This document shows, piece by piece, positions 8,366 through 19,796 of a stretch of DNA of 64,000 nucleotides. The position numbers were made by a program, and so were the translations under genes. The notes beneath the pieces are model-generated. The model saw only the letters and a program-made list of their open reading frames with translations, was not told the origin of the DNA and did not search any database. Every line of letters begins with the position of its first letter. Positions within the stretch are counted from its first letter, which is position 1. This stretch comes from Stappia stellulata DSM 5886 (lineage in GTDB: Bacteria; Pseudomonadota; Alphaproteobacteria; Rhizobiales; Stappiaceae), in the NCBI RefSeq assembly GCF_000423705.1, contig NZ_KE384082.1, positions 246,843 through 310,842 of the forward strand, read 5' to 3'.

Positions 8366-8381
8366 CGTACCGTACGGTACG
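8366..8381. promoter_or_regulatory. Perfect 16-bp palindrome, probable TetR operator
   Basis: cgtaccgtacggtacg is a perfect inverted repeat of eight bases per arm, 52 bases before the start of the TetR-family gene. Its core ACCGTACGGT is of the kind bound by many TetR repressors. Autoregulation is inferred. No divergent gene is left on the other side. Confidence 0.7.
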
Positions 8382-8433
8382 CAATCGATATGAACCTCTC
8401 CGAAAACCGGCCGACACGGACCGCCCCGCCCCG

Positions 8434-9081
8434 ATGACCGCTCCCGCCCCCGAATTCACGCCCCGCCAGAACGAGGTCCTCGCCTCGGCGCTGCGGCTTG
8501 TGGTCGAGGGCGGTGAGAAGGCGTTGACGACGGCAGCCGTCGCGCGGGCGGCCAATTGCTCCAAGGAGAGCCTGTATCGCTGGTTCGGCGACCGCGACGG
8601 ACTGTTGGCTGCCATTGTCGCGCATCAGGCCTCCAAGGTGCGCGTGCCGCATGAAAACGACGACGAACTGAGCGCATCCGCCTTTCGCGAGCGGCTCGTC
8701 ACATTTGCCGAGGATCTGCTGACGGTGCTGGCCGGCGACACGTCGCTTGCACTCAACCGGCTGGCCATCGGCCAGGCAAGCCGCGAGGGCTCGCCGCTCG
8801 GCCGTCTTCTGCTGGAGCGCGGGCGTCTCAGGATCGCGACCCGTGCCCGCGTGCTGCTGGAGGCCGGTGCCGCACAGGGGCACATTGCAGCCGTCGACGC
8901 GACGGAGGCCTATCGCACGCTCTACGGGCTGATCGTGCGCGACGCCCACGGCCGCTGGCTGCTCGGCCAGGAACCTGAGGGCGCGGAGGCCGACTTCGCG
9001 GCGCGGGCAAACCTGTCGGTCGACCAGTTTCTCACCCTCTTCCCGCCGGACGCCCAGAAAACGGGCCGTCCTGCGGGCTGA
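8434..9081 (+). CDS. TetR/AcrR-family transcriptional regulator
   Basis: A 215-residue regulator with the TetR N-terminal DNA-binding domain: LTTAAVARAANCSKESLYRW at 31-50 is the helix-turn-helix, followed by FGDRDGLLAAIV. The C-terminal ligand and dimer domain is helical and ends in DQFLTLFPPDAQ. I start at the ATG at 8434, since the longer frame from 8326 would read through the palindrome 8366-8381. Ligand unknown. The gene lies 66 bases before ilvC in the same direction, so the two may be linked, but it need not control ilvC. Confidence 0.85.
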   Translation: MTAPAPEFTPRQNEVLASALRLVVEGGEKALTTAAVARAANCSKESLYRWFGDRDGLLAAIVAHQASKVRVPHENDDELSASAFRERLVTFAEDLLTVLAGDTSLALNRLAIGQASREGSPLGRLLLERGRLRIATRARVLLEAGAAQGHIAAVDATEAYRTLYGLIVRDAHGRWLLGQEPEGAEADFAARANLSVDQFLTLFPPDAQKTGRPAG

Positions 9082-9123
9082 CGCCAAAACCCCGGACGCC
9101 GGCCAACCGGCGCCCAAGCATGA

Positions 9124-10390
<1,267 letters not shown>

Positions 10391-10423
10391 GCCTCGCCGC
10401 TTCAGGCGATCCACACGAAACGA

Positions 10424-10452
10424 AACGGCCCGCCTCCGCGCGGGCCGTTTTT
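10424..10452 (+). terminator. Rho-independent terminator after ilvC
   Basis: A ten-base-pair stem (aacggcccgc with gcgggccgtt, six-base loop) runs into five Ts. It follows the ilvC tandem repeat and precedes folA. Confidence 0.9.
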
Positions 10453-10487
10453 GTGCTATTTCCCGATCCGTAAAGACCAACCTCCCA

Positions 10488-11042
10488 ATGAACAAAGGCC
10501 AGCCCGTGTCCGCAAGTCCCGCCGCGCCCTCCGCCCCTGCTCTCGTCCTCGTCGCGGCCGTTGCGGAAAACGGCGTCATCGGCGCGAAGGGCGACATGCC
10601 GTGGCGGCTGTCCTCCGACCTCAAGCGGTTCAAGCGCCTGACCCTTGGCCATCCGATGATCATGGGCCGCAAGACCTTCGAGTCCATCGGCCGACCGCTT
10701 CCCGGACGCACCACCCTCGTCGTCACCCGCGATCCCGACTGGACCCGCGAGGGCGTCGTCACCGCCCCCTCGCTCGACGCCGCTCTCGAACGTGCAGCCG
10801 GGATCGCTTCAGCCGACGGCGTCGATGCGGTGATGGTCGTTGGCGGCGGCGAGATCTATGCAGCCGCCCTGCCCCGCGCCGACCGGCTGGAAATCACGCA
10901 GGTTCACGCAAGCCCCGATGGCGATGCGCATTTTCCGCAGATCGACGAACGCGTCTGGCAGGAGGTCGCCCGCGAAACCCCGGAGCGTGGAGCGAAAGAC
11001 AGCACGGACGTGACGTTCCTGAGCTATCGGCGCAAGCGCTGA
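10488..11042 (+). CDS. folA: Dihydrofolate reductase
   Basis: The 184-residue protein reduces dihydrofolate with NADPH. After an Ala/Pro-rich start come LVLVAAVAENGVIGAKGDMP, WRLSSDLKRFK with the substrate-binding acid, MIMGRKTFESIGRPLPGRT at about 60, and VVGGGEIYAAALP near 123. The extra 20 residues at the N-terminus make it longer than most; a GTG a few codons later could be the true start. No strong ribosome site is seen. In many relatives folA lies between thyA and hflK; here thyA is 22 kb away on the other strand and a formaldehyde block separates folA from hflK. Confidence 0.95.
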   Translation: MNKGQPVSASPAAPSAPALVLVAAVAENGVIGAKGDMPWRLSSDLKRFKRLTLGHPMIMGRKTFESIGRPLPGRTTLVVTRDPDWTREGVVTAPSLDAALERAAGIASADGVDAVMVVGGGEIYAAALPRADRLEITQVHASPDGDAHFPQIDERVWQEVARETPERGAKDSTDVTFLSYRRKR

Positions 11043-11220
11043 AAAACGGCTGTTTTCCACAACTCGCGCAGCGCTGCCCGTTCGCCGAACGGCCCCTTTG
11101 TCGCGTCTGCGCCGATGTGCGTCGGCTTGCGCCCTTTCGTTCACCGCAAAGCCTGCCTAGGATCGGGCACAGAACAGGCGGCCGCCACGCGGCCGCAACG
11201 ACCCTTTTGGAGGACGAGAC

Positions 11221-12333
<1,113 letters not shown>

Positions 12334-12391
12334 ACCTGTCCCTGACGCGGCGGCGCAAGCCCGCATGCGTGCAACCTGAGGAGCTTCCGCA

Positions 12392-12808
12392 ATGAGCGAA
12401 CCGGAATCGATGTGGTCGGAAACCCGCGACATGGACTCCATCGGCGGCCGGATCCGCCGGGCGCGCGAGGCGGCCAACTTCAGCGGTGCGCAGCTTGCCC
12501 GCCGCCTGGGCATCAAGACCGCGACGGTCACGGCATGGGAAACCGGGCGTTCGGAACCGCGTGCCAACCGGCTGACCATGCTTGCCGGTTTTCTCGCCGT
12601 CAGTCCGACGTGGCTGCTTTATGGCGTCGGCGGGGCGCCGGCCGACGAGCCGATGACGACGGAACTTTCGTTGATCGCGGCAAGCCTGAAAAACCTGCGC
12701 GACACGCATGAGCGCACCGGCGAGGCGCTCGACCGCCTGGAAGAGCAGATCGGGCGTCTGGCGCAGGCGGCCCGGTCACAGGCCGACGAGGCGGCCGGGC
12801 ACTCGTGA
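12392..12808 (+). CDS. XRE-family helix-turn-helix regulator
   Basis: The 138-residue protein has a Cro/C1-type domain at about 17-72: IGGRIRRAREAANFSGAQLA, then IKTATVTAWETGRSEPRANR and LTMLAGFLAVSPTWLLYG. The C-terminal part is a short coiled-coil-like helix (LIAASLKNLRDTHERTGEAL) that may serve for dimerisation. ATG at 12392 has a gaggag site. It sits between frmA and fghA and overlaps the next gene by four bases (GTGA), so it is likely co-transcribed with the formaldehyde genes and may control them; this is inference from context only. Confidence 0.88.
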   Translation: MSEPESMWSETRDMDSIGGRIRRAREAANFSGAQLARRLGIKTATVTAWETGRSEPRANRLTMLAGFLAVSPTWLLYGVGGAPADEPMTTELSLIAASLKNLRDTHERTGEALDRLEEQIGRLAQAARSQADEAAGHS

Positions 12809-13356
12809 ACCGGACTGAAACCCCGGTTGCGCTGCCTGCGCTTGAGGGCCGGCCGCGGCTGGCGGCGCTCTGGGCCGGCCTCGACGACCTGTCGCCCGGG
12901 CGCATTCACGCCCTGTTCCGGCTGCGCGTCGACATTTTCGTGGTCGAACAGGACTGCCCCTATGCCGAGATCGACGGGCGCGACCCCGACGCCGATCACC
13001 TTCTGCTCGAGACGGATGCGGGAACACTTGTCGCCTGTCTGCGGCTGCTGCCGCCGGACCCAGACGGAGCGCCGCGTCTCGGACGGATCGCAACGGCGCC
13101 GGACTGGCGTGGCCTCGGTCTCGCGAGCGGTCTTGTGAAGGCCGGCATCGAACGTGCCCGCGCGCGCTGGCCCGCCCGGCCGGTGGACCTGTCCGCCCAG
13201 GCACATCTGCAACGCTTTTATGCCGGCCTCGGCTTCAAGCCCGTCTCTGAGATTTACGACGAGGACGGCATTCCCCATATCGACATGCGCCGCCCGGCGG
13301 AGATCGGGACCGCGCGAGACCGTCACCCATATGCTTCGGAGACTGCCCCTTCATGA
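12805..13356 (+). CDS. ElaA-like GNAT N-acetyltransferase
   Basis: The 183-residue GNAT protein resembles ElaA: IHALFRLRVDIFVVEQDCPY near 32 followed by EIDGRDPDADHLL, then LRLLPPD and the acyl-CoA-binding IATAPDWRGLGLASGLV near 93-109 (Q/RxxGxG/A type). The substrate is unknown. It starts with GTG inside the stop of the XRE gene (GTGA) and its own stop overlaps the ATG of fghA (ATGA), so all three are translationally coupled. Confidence 0.85.
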   Translation: MNRTETPVALPALEGRPRLAALWAGLDDLSPGRIHALFRLRVDIFVVEQDCPYAEIDGRDPDADHLLLETDAGTLVACLRLLPPDPDGAPRLGRIATAPDWRGLGLASGLVKAGIERARARWPARPVDLSAQAHLQRFYAGLGFKPVSEIYDEDGIPHIDMRRPAEIGTARDRHPYASETAPS

Positions 13357-14195
13357 CGCTCGATCTTGTTTCCCGCGCCCGCGCCTTCGGCGGCGAGCAG
13401 CGCGTGTATCGCCACGCCTCCACCGCCACCGGCACCGCGATGGAATTCGCCGCCTTTCTGCCGGCGGAAGCCCTGCGCGGCGAGGCCTGCCCGACGCTGG
13501 TCTATCTCTCCGGCCTGACCTGCACCTGGGAAAACGCCACGGCCAAGGCCGGCTACCAGCGGCTTGCAGCCGAAAACGCCATGATCGTGATCGCGCCCGA
13601 CACCAGCCCGCGCGGCGAAGGCGTCGCCAATGACGACGCCTACGATCTTGGCCAGGGCGCCGGCTTTTACGTCGATGCCACACAATCCCCCTGGGCGCCG
13701 CATTTCCGGATGGAAAGCTATGTGGCCGACGAACTGATGGGGCTTGTCACGGACCAGCTGCCGGTCTGGGACAGCGCCATCGGCATCACCGGCCATTCCA
13801 TGGGCGGACACGGCGCGCTGACGCTTGCGATGAAGTATCCCGATCTCTTCCGTTCGGTCTCCGCCTTCGCCCCCATCGTCAATCCGGTGAACTGCCCCTG
13901 GGGCGAAAAGACGCTCGGCGCCTATCTCGGAACCGACCGCAAGGCCTGGCAAGCACATGACGCCTGCCATCTGGTTCGAGACACCGGCTGGGAACGCGAT
14001 ATCCTGATCGATCAGGGATCCGCCGACGGCTTCCTGAAAGAGCAGCTCAAGCCCTGGGCCTTCGACGCGGCCTGCCGCGAGGCGGACGTCGAGCTGACCC
14101 TGCGCATGCAGGGCGGCTACGACCATTCCTACTACTTCGTGTCCACCTTCATGCCCGACCACATGGCCTGGCACGCCGAACGCCTGACCGGCTGA
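13353..14195 (+). CDS. fghA: S-formylglutathione hydrolase
   Basis: A 280-residue alpha/beta hydrolase of the esterase D family that splits S-formylglutathione to formate and glutathione. The nucleophile is S149 in GITGHSMGGHGAL, the acid D225 in QGSADGFL, and the base H258 in GGYDHSYYF. YLSGLTCTWENATAKAGYQR near 51-70 is the family oxyanion and Cys-containing segment. Its ATG overlaps the stop of the ElaA-like gene. With frmA 1 kb upstream it completes glutathione-dependent formaldehyde detoxification. Confidence 0.96.
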   Translation: MTLDLVSRARAFGGEQRVYRHASTATGTAMEFAAFLPAEALRGEACPTLVYLSGLTCTWENATAKAGYQRLAAENAMIVIAPDTSPRGEGVANDDAYDLGQGAGFYVDATQSPWAPHFRMESYVADELMGLVTDQLPVWDSAIGITGHSMGGHGALTLAMKYPDLFRSVSAFAPIVNPVNCPWGEKTLGAYLGTDRKAWQAHDACHLVRDTGWERDILIDQGSADGFLKEQLKPWAFDAACREADVELTLRMQGGYDHSYYFVSTFMPDHMAWHAERLTG

Positions 14196-14223
14196 TTTTC
14201 AAGCCCCGACTTTCGGAGAACCA

Positions 14224-15477
14224 ATGTCCGACTACGACGTGATCGTCATCGGCGCGGGTGCCGCAGGGCTTGCCGCCGGAGAAGCACTCGCACAAGCCGG
14301 CGTCTCCTTCGCCGTTCTGGAGGCAAAGGACCGCGTCGGCGGTCGCGCCTGGACGGACGAGCGCATTTTTCCCGGCATCCCCTTCGACCGGGGCTGCCAC
14401 TGGATGCACAGCGCATCGCACAACCCGTTCCGCGAGATCGCGGACCGGCTGGGCGTCGATTATCGGCGCCTGGGGACCCGGCGCTCCAGCGGCCTTTACC
14501 TGGCCGGCGAAAAGGCGGATGCGGCGACGACCAGGACGGCCTGGGATGCCGTCGAGGCGGCATTTGCGGCAGCCGACGGGGCCGGCGAAGCGGGACGCGA
14601 CGTCGATGCGCAAAGTGTCTGCGACACAGCCGGCCCCTGGTGGCCGCTTGCCCGGCACTGGATGACGCTGCTCTCCGCGCTGCCTCCGGAAGAGATCTCC
14701 ACCCTCGATCTGGCGGCCTATGCCGATACCGGCGAAAACTGGCCGGTCGTGTCGGGCTATGGCGCGCTGATCGCCAGCGCGGGCGCGCAAGTGCCCGTGC
14801 ATCTTGGCGTCGAGGTGCGGGCGATCGACCGCTCCACCTCACCGATCCGTGTCGAAACCAGCCGTGGCACCTTGCGCGCCCGCAGCGTCATTCTCACCGT
14901 CTCCACCAACGTGCTGGCCTCCGGGGCAATCCGCTTCGTTCCGGCGTTGCCCGATGCTGTGACGGACGCCGCCGCGAACTGCCCGACCGGGGTTGCGGAA
15001 AAGGTCGCCTTTCTGCTGGACGCGCCGATCCCCGATTTCGCCGACACCTCCTATATCGATACCCTGGACCTGGACGACCGAACTCGCGCGCCGATCAACT
15101 TCGTCGTCAACCATTTTGCACAGCCGGTGATTGTCGGCCAGTTGTGCGGCGAAACCGCGCGGAAGCTCGAGGCCGACGGGGAGCCGGCCATGGTCGACTT
15201 CGGCCTCGCGGCTCTCAAGGACGTCTTCGGCAGTGCCATCGCCACGCGCATCCGCCGCGCCACCGCGACGCATTGGACCTCGGACCCCCATATTCGGGGC
15301 GCCTACTCCTGTGCGCGTCCGGGGCATGCGGGAGCGCGCGCCACCTTGCGGGTCCCCATCGACGGCGGCGTCTTTCTGGCTGGCGAGGCCGTGTCGGAAC
15401 ACGCCTTTTCCACCGCGCACGGCGCCCGCCGGAGCGGCATTGACGCCGCCCGGGCCGCGCTGGCGCAAAGCGGGTAA
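14224..15477 (+). CDS. FAD-dependent amine oxidase family protein
   Basis: The 417-residue flavoprotein starts with the dinucleotide-binding VIVIGAGAAGLAAGEALAQA (6-25), then VLEAKDRVGGRAWT, the hallmark of monoamine-oxidase-like enzymes. The C-terminal FAD contact is GVFLAGEAVSEHAFSTAHGA. There is no signal peptide. The substrate is unknown. It lies 28 bases after fghA on the same strand; amine oxidation of methylated amines can yield formaldehyde, so functional coupling with frmA/fghA is possible but not shown. Confidence 0.85.
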   Translation: MSDYDVIVIGAGAAGLAAGEALAQAGVSFAVLEAKDRVGGRAWTDERIFPGIPFDRGCHWMHSASHNPFREIADRLGVDYRRLGTRRSSGLYLAGEKADAATTRTAWDAVEAAFAAADGAGEAGRDVDAQSVCDTAGPWWPLARHWMTLLSALPPEEISTLDLAAYADTGENWPVVSGYGALIASAGAQVPVHLGVEVRAIDRSTSPIRVETSRGTLRARSVILTVSTNVLASGAIRFVPALPDAVTDAAANCPTGVAEKVAFLLDAPIPDFADTSYIDTLDLDDRTRAPINFVVNHFAQPVIVGQLCGETARKLEADGEPAMVDFGLAALKDVFGSAIATRIRRATATHWTSDPHIRGAYSCARPGHAGARATLRVPIDGGVFLAGEAVSEHAFSTAHGARRSGIDAARAALAQSG

Positions 15478-15713
15478 ACCATAGCGGCGAAAATCGGCGT
15501 CGAAAAACCGCGGGAACCGACAGGCCCCGCTCCGCACGCATTGACAAGCAAGGCCGCGGTCTCCAATTCGGTGCCAGGGAGAGAGGCAGCCGACACGCTT
15601 CATTGAAAGCGCCGGTCGAAGTTCCTATAACCCGACAAGGCCCCTTTGGGGCGCAAGGATACAACCGGACCCCGGCGCGAACGGCGGCGGGCTCCCCAGC
15701 GAAGGATGTCTTG

Positions 15714-16898
15714 ATGCCTTGGAGCAACCAGAACGGCGGCGGCGGCTGGAAAGGCGGCGGCAACGGCGGTCCGTGGGGCGGATCGGGCGGTGGCGGCGGC
15801 GGCGGTCCGTGGGGCGGCGGTCCCCAGCGCGGCGGCGGCGGCGGCGGCGGCAATCCGCCGGATCTGGAAGAACTCCTCAAACGCAGCCAGAACACCCTCA
15901 AGACCGTGCTTCCCGGCGGCGGAAATCTCGGCTTCAAGGGCATCCTGCTCGCGATCGTCGTGGTGATCGGCATCTGGTTCGCCAACGGCTTCTACCGGGT
16001 CGAACAAGGCCAGGTCGGCGTCGAGCTGGTGCTCGGCGAGGTGACCGCCCAGACGCCTCCCGGCCTGAACTACAACTGGCCGTATCCGCTCGGCTCGGTG
16101 TTCACGCCGGAAGTCCTGCGCATTCGCGAAATCACCGTCGGGCTCCGCGAAACCGTGCGCGGTTCGCGCGTGACGGCACAGGACGTGCAGGAAGAAAGCC
16201 TGATGCTCACCGGCGACGAAAACATCGTCGACGTTGACTTCAAGGTGCAGTGGCGCATCCGCAACACGCCGGAGGGTGTGTCCAACTACCTGTTCAACAT
16301 CCAGGACCCCGAGGGCACGGTGAAGGCCGTGGCCGAAAGCGCCATGCGCGAGGTTGTGGGCGAGAGCAACATCGACGCGATTCTCGGCGAAAACCGGTCG
16401 CCGATCCAGGAAGCGGTGCGCACCCTGATGCAAACGGCCCTGGACGGTTATGGCGCCGGCGTCGAAGTGACCGAGGTTCAGATGCAGAAGGTCGACCCGC
16501 CGCAGCAGGTCATCGACGCCTTCCGTGACGTCCAGGCGGCCCGTGCCGATCAGGAGCGCATCCAGAACGAGGCCCAGACCTATGCGAACCGGATCGTGCC
16601 GGAAGCGCGCGGTGAGGCGGCCCGGGTGCTGGAAGCGGCGAATGCCTATCGCGACCAGACGGTTGCGGAAGCCAACGGTCAGGCACAGCGCTTCACCAAG
16701 GTTCTCCAGGAGTACCGCAAGGCGCCGAACGTGACGCGCGAGCGTCTGTATCTTGAAACGCTCGAGAAGGTTCTGGGCGCCAACAACAAGATCATCATCG
16801 ACGACAATGTCGGCGGAACCGGAGGCATCGTGCCTTATCTCCCGCTCGACCAGCTCAACAGGTCCCAGGGCGCCGCCCGCAGCGGAGGCAACCAGTAA
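15714..16898 (+). CDS. hflK: Membrane protease regulator HflK
   Basis: The 394-residue SPFH-domain protein forms, with HflC, the large periplasmic cage that controls FtsH. The first 48 residues are very Gly/Trp-rich (GGWKGGGNGGPWGG and similar), as usual for HflK; a membrane segment spans about 73-93; then follow GFYRVEQGQVGVELVLGEV and the SPFH domain, with a coiled-coil Ala/Glu-rich stretch near 280-330. The ATG at 15714 is chosen because the conserved MPW start and GAAGGA-like site lie there. Its stop overlaps the ATG of hflC (TAATG). Confidence 0.95.
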   Translation: MPWSNQNGGGGWKGGGNGGPWGGSGGGGGGGPWGGGPQRGGGGGGGNPPDLEELLKRSQNTLKTVLPGGGNLGFKGILLAIVVVIGIWFANGFYRVEQGQVGVELVLGEVTAQTPPGLNYNWPYPLGSVFTPEVLRIREITVGLRETVRGSRVTAQDVQEESLMLTGDENIVDVDFKVQWRIRNTPEGVSNYLFNIQDPEGTVKAVAESAMREVVGESNIDAILGENRSPIQEAVRTLMQTALDGYGAGVEVTEVQMQKVDPPQQVIDAFRDVQAARADQERIQNEAQTYANRIVPEARGEAARVLEAANAYRDQTVAEANGQAQRFTKVLQEYRKAPNVTRERLYLETLEKVLGANNKIIIDDNVGGTGGIVPYLPLDQLNRSQGAARSGGNQ

Positions 16899-17851
16899 TG
16901 AAGAACGGTCTTTTCGGACTCGGCGCCCTGCTCATCGCGGCGCTGGCATTTACCGCATATCTTTCGGTCTACATCATCAACCCGGACCAGCAGGCGCTGG
17001 TGCTCCAGTTCGGTGAAATCCGCAAGAGCGAGCAGGAGGCAGGCCTCAAGTTCAAGATCCCCTTCGTCCAGAACGTGCGTTTCTTCGACAAGCGCGTGCT
17101 CGACCTGAACATGCCGCCGATCGAGGCCATCGCCTCGGACAAGAAGCGGCTCATCGTGGACGCCTTTGCCCGTTACCGCATCACCGACCCGGTGCTGTTC
17201 TACCAGACGGTGAACAACATCAACGAGGCGAACCAGCGTCTGTCCACCTTCCTACAGTCGAGCCTGCGCTCGGTGCTGGCGCGGGCGACCTTCGTGCAGG
17301 TGGTGCGCGACGAACGTGCCGAGCTGATGGACGAGATCCGTGAAGACGTCGCGATTCGCGCCGCGCCGATCGGAATCGAGGTCATCGACGTCAAGATCCG
17401 CCGCGCGGATCTGCCGCAAACCAACTCGGACGCGATTTTCCGCCGCATGCAGACGGAGCGTCAGCGCGAGGCGACGGAGCTTCGCGCCCAGGGTGAGGAA
17501 CAGGCCCGCAGGATCCGCTCGCGCGCCGATCGCGATGCAACGGTGCTGATCGCCGAGGCAAACCGCGATGCGGAAATCATGCGCGGTGACGGCGATGCGG
17601 AGCGGACGAACATCTTCGCCGATGCCTTCAGCGAAGATCCGGAGTTCTTCTCCTTCTACCGCTCGATGCAGGCCTATGCGGCCGGGCTGGAGTCTGGCGA
17701 AACCTCCATGGTGCTGTCGCCGAACTCGGAGTTCTTCCGCTACTTCCGCGACCCGCGCGGAACCGAACTGACGCCCACGCGCGTACCGGCCACGGAAATG
17801 CCGGCGGCGCCCGCGGCCCGGACTGAGGCGCCCGCGGCCCCCGCGCAGTGA
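16898..17851 (+). CDS. hflC: Membrane protease regulator HflC
   Basis: The 317-residue partner of HflK. An N-terminal membrane segment (about 5-25) precedes SVYIINPDQQALVLQFGEIR, the conserved start of the SPFH domain. IKIRRADLP-like residues and RMQTERQREATELRAQGEEQ near 185-210 mark the HflC-specific helix. The C-terminus carries an Ala/Pro-rich tail (AAPAARTEAPAAPAQ) longer than in E. coli. It acts at the inner membrane on FtsH. The next gene starts with GTG inside its stop. Confidence 0.95.
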   Translation: MKNGLFGLGALLIAALAFTAYLSVYIINPDQQALVLQFGEIRKSEQEAGLKFKIPFVQNVRFFDKRVLDLNMPPIEAIASDKKRLIVDAFARYRITDPVLFYQTVNNINEANQRLSTFLQSSLRSVLARATFVQVVRDERAELMDEIREDVAIRAAPIGIEVIDVKIRRADLPQTNSDAIFRRMQTERQREATELRAQGEEQARRIRSRADRDATVLIAEANRDAEIMRGDGDAERTNIFADAFSEDPEFFSFYRSMQAYAAGLESGETSMVLSPNSEFFRYFRDPRGTELTPTRVPATEMPAAPAARTEAPAAPAQ

Positions 17852-18033
17852 GCGATCTGTGGGTCGCGCTCGGACTGGTGCTGGCGCTGGAGGGAACCCT
17901 CTACGCGCTGGCCCCGGGCGCGATGAAACAGGCAATCCGGCAAATGCTGGACATGCCGGACAACATCCTGCGCGGCGGCGGTGTCGCCGCGCTGGCCATC
18001 GGGGTCTGTATCGTATGGCTTGTGCGGGGCTGA
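17848..18033 (+). CDS. DUF2065 small membrane protein
   Basis: The 61-residue protein has two hydrophobic helices (LWVALGLVLALEGTLYALAP and the final GVAALAIGVCIVWLVRG) separated by the polar KQAIRQMLDMPDNILR. This is the DUF2065 (YjeT-like) family, regularly found after hflC. GTG at 17848 overlaps the hflC stop by four bases. Function unknown. Confidence 0.9.
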   Translation: MSDLWVALGLVLALEGTLYALAPGAMKQAIRQMLDMPDNILRGGGVAALAIGVCIVWLVRG

Positions 18034-18162
18034 CCGCCCCGTGCGAAACCCGGGGGAACGGGGGACCGCAACGGTTTCCCCGCCCAAGCGATCGGGGATA
18101 GACTATCAACCGGCGCCGGCAACACCCGACGTCACGATGAAGGCACTGGAGGACGACGGCCA

Positions 18163-19701
18163 ATGGCCCTGATGACACCTCAAGGCGCGTTGACGACCCG
18201 CGACGACGCATCCCACACCAAGACGTCCGGCGCGCGGCGGTTCGCCCGCGCCGCCGCCGTTCTGACACTGACCTTCGCGCTTGGCGCCACGAGCCTTGTC
18301 GCCGATCCGCGCCCGGCGCTGGCACACGGACCGGAGTCGGTTCCCGATCTCGCGGAATCCCGTCTCGATTCAGTGGTCAACATTTCCACCGCGCAGAATG
18401 TGACCGGCCAGCGCTCGGTGCCCCTGCCGCAGGTTCCCGACGGGTCGCCCTTCCAGGAGTTCTTCGACGAATTCTTCAACCGCCAGAACCGCGACAACAC
18501 CAATCGTCCGCGCCGGGTTCAATCGCTGGGCTCGGGCTTCGTGCTCGACGGCACCGAAGGCATCATCATCACCAACAACCACGTGATCGAGGGCGCCGAC
18601 GAGATCACCGTCAATTTCAACGACGGCAGCAAGCTTGCCGCCGAGGTGATCGGCACGGACCCCAAGACCGATCTCGCCGTACTCAAGGTCGATCCTGACG
18701 GTCCTCTGAAGGCCGTCGCATTCGGCGATTCGGAAAAGATGCGGGTCGGCGACTGGGTGATGGCAATCGGCAACCCCTTCGGCCTGGGCGGCACGGTCAC
18801 CACCGGCATCGTGTCCGCCCGCAACCGCGACATCAATTCCGGCCCTTATGACAATTATCTGCAGACCGACGCCTCCATCAACCGGGGCAATTCTGGCGGT
18901 CCGCTGTTCAACGAGCTGGGCGAAGTGATCGGCATCAACACGGCGATCATTTCGCCGTCCGGCGGCTCGATCGGCATCGGCTTTGCCATTCCGTCCCAGA
19001 CAGCGATCCAGGTCATTGCCCAGTTGCGCGAGTTCGGCGAGACCCGCCGCGGCTGGCTTGGTGTGCGCATCCAGGAAGTCACAGACGAAATCGCCGAAAG
19101 CCTCGGCATGTCGGAAACCGAAGGCGCGCTCGTCGCCGGTATCACCGAAGGCGGCCCGGCCGAGGACGCGGGGCTGACCGCCGGCGACGTGATCGTCGAG
19201 TTCAACGGCGAACGCGTTCCCTCCATGCGCGATCTTCCGCGCATGGTGGCCGACACGCCCGTCGGCGAGGAAGTGAATGTCGTCGTCCTGCGCAAGGAAA
19301 CGGAAGTGACACTTCAGGTCACCCTCGGTCGGCTTGAAGAGGCCGATATCGCCGATGCGGGGTCCTCGAACGAAGCCCCGGCAGATGACGCTCCCAAAGC
19401 CTCCTCGATGCTCGGCATGATGCTCGCGCCGATGAGCGACGAACTACGCCAGAAGCACTCCATCGCGGAAGACGTCGAGGGCGTGGTGGTGAGCGAGGTC
19501 GAGGCCGGTTCCGACGCGGCCGAAAAGCGCATCAGCGCCGGCGACGTGATCGTCGAGGTGGCACAAGAAGCCGTCCGCGCACCGGCCGATGTCGCTGCCC
19601 GGATCAAGACCCTGAAGGAAGAAGGCCGCCGCCTGGCGCTGCTGCTGATCTCCAACGCCCAGGGCGAGGTGCGCTTCATCCCCGTTCCGATCGGGGATTG
19701 A
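18163..19701 (+). CDS. degP: Do-family periplasmic serine protease DegP
   Basis: A 512-residue trypsin-like HtrA protease and chaperone of the cell envelope. An N-terminal hydrophobic segment (about 28-47) after an RR-containing basic stretch is the likely signal. The triad is H140 (TNNHVI), D170 (KTDLAVL) and S244 (GNSGGP). Two PDZ domains follow, about 297-385 and 405-505. ATG at 18163 has ggagga upstream. It closes the hflK-hflC-DUF2065-degP operon, which together handles misfolded membrane and periplasmic proteins; a strong terminator lies downstream. Confidence 0.95.
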   Translation: MALMTPQGALTTRDDASHTKTSGARRFARAAAVLTLTFALGATSLVADPRPALAHGPESVPDLAESRLDSVVNISTAQNVTGQRSVPLPQVPDGSPFQEFFDEFFNRQNRDNTNRPRRVQSLGSGFVLDGTEGIIITNNHVIEGADEITVNFNDGSKLAAEVIGTDPKTDLAVLKVDPDGPLKAVAFGDSEKMRVGDWVMAIGNPFGLGGTVTTGIVSARNRDINSGPYDNYLQTDASINRGNSGGPLFNELGEVIGINTAIISPSGGSIGIGFAIPSQTAIQVIAQLREFGETRRGWLGVRIQEVTDEIAESLGMSETEGALVAGITEGGPAEDAGLTAGDVIVEFNGERVPSMRDLPRMVADTPVGEEVNVVVLRKETEVTLQVTLGRLEEADIADAGSSNEAPADDAPKASSMLGMMLAPMSDELRQKHSIAEDVEGVVVSEVEAGSDAAEKRISAGDVIVEVAQEAVRAPADVAARIKTLKEEGRRLALLLISNAQGEVRFIPVPIGD

Positions 19702-19734
19702 GCCGTCCGGCCATTGGCCGCTCGCCATAAAGAC

Positions 19735-19769
19735 AAAAGGGGCCGCGCTCACCGCCGCGGCCCCTTTTT
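19735..19769. terminator. Bidirectional terminator between degP and serB
   Basis: Thirteen-base-pair stem (aaaaggggccgcg with cgcggcccctttt, eight-base loop) with Ts on both strands, between the convergent degP and serB stops. Confidence 0.93.
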
Positions 19770-19796
19770 CGTATCCGTTCCGGGACCGGTTTCAGC

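Noticed and set aside
7464-8393. Long open frame on the plus strand over the island's right end
   Set aside because: It reads through the truncated phzF repeat in a wrong frame, has no ribosome site or recognisable domain, and can be explained by scarce stop codons in GC-rich DNA.
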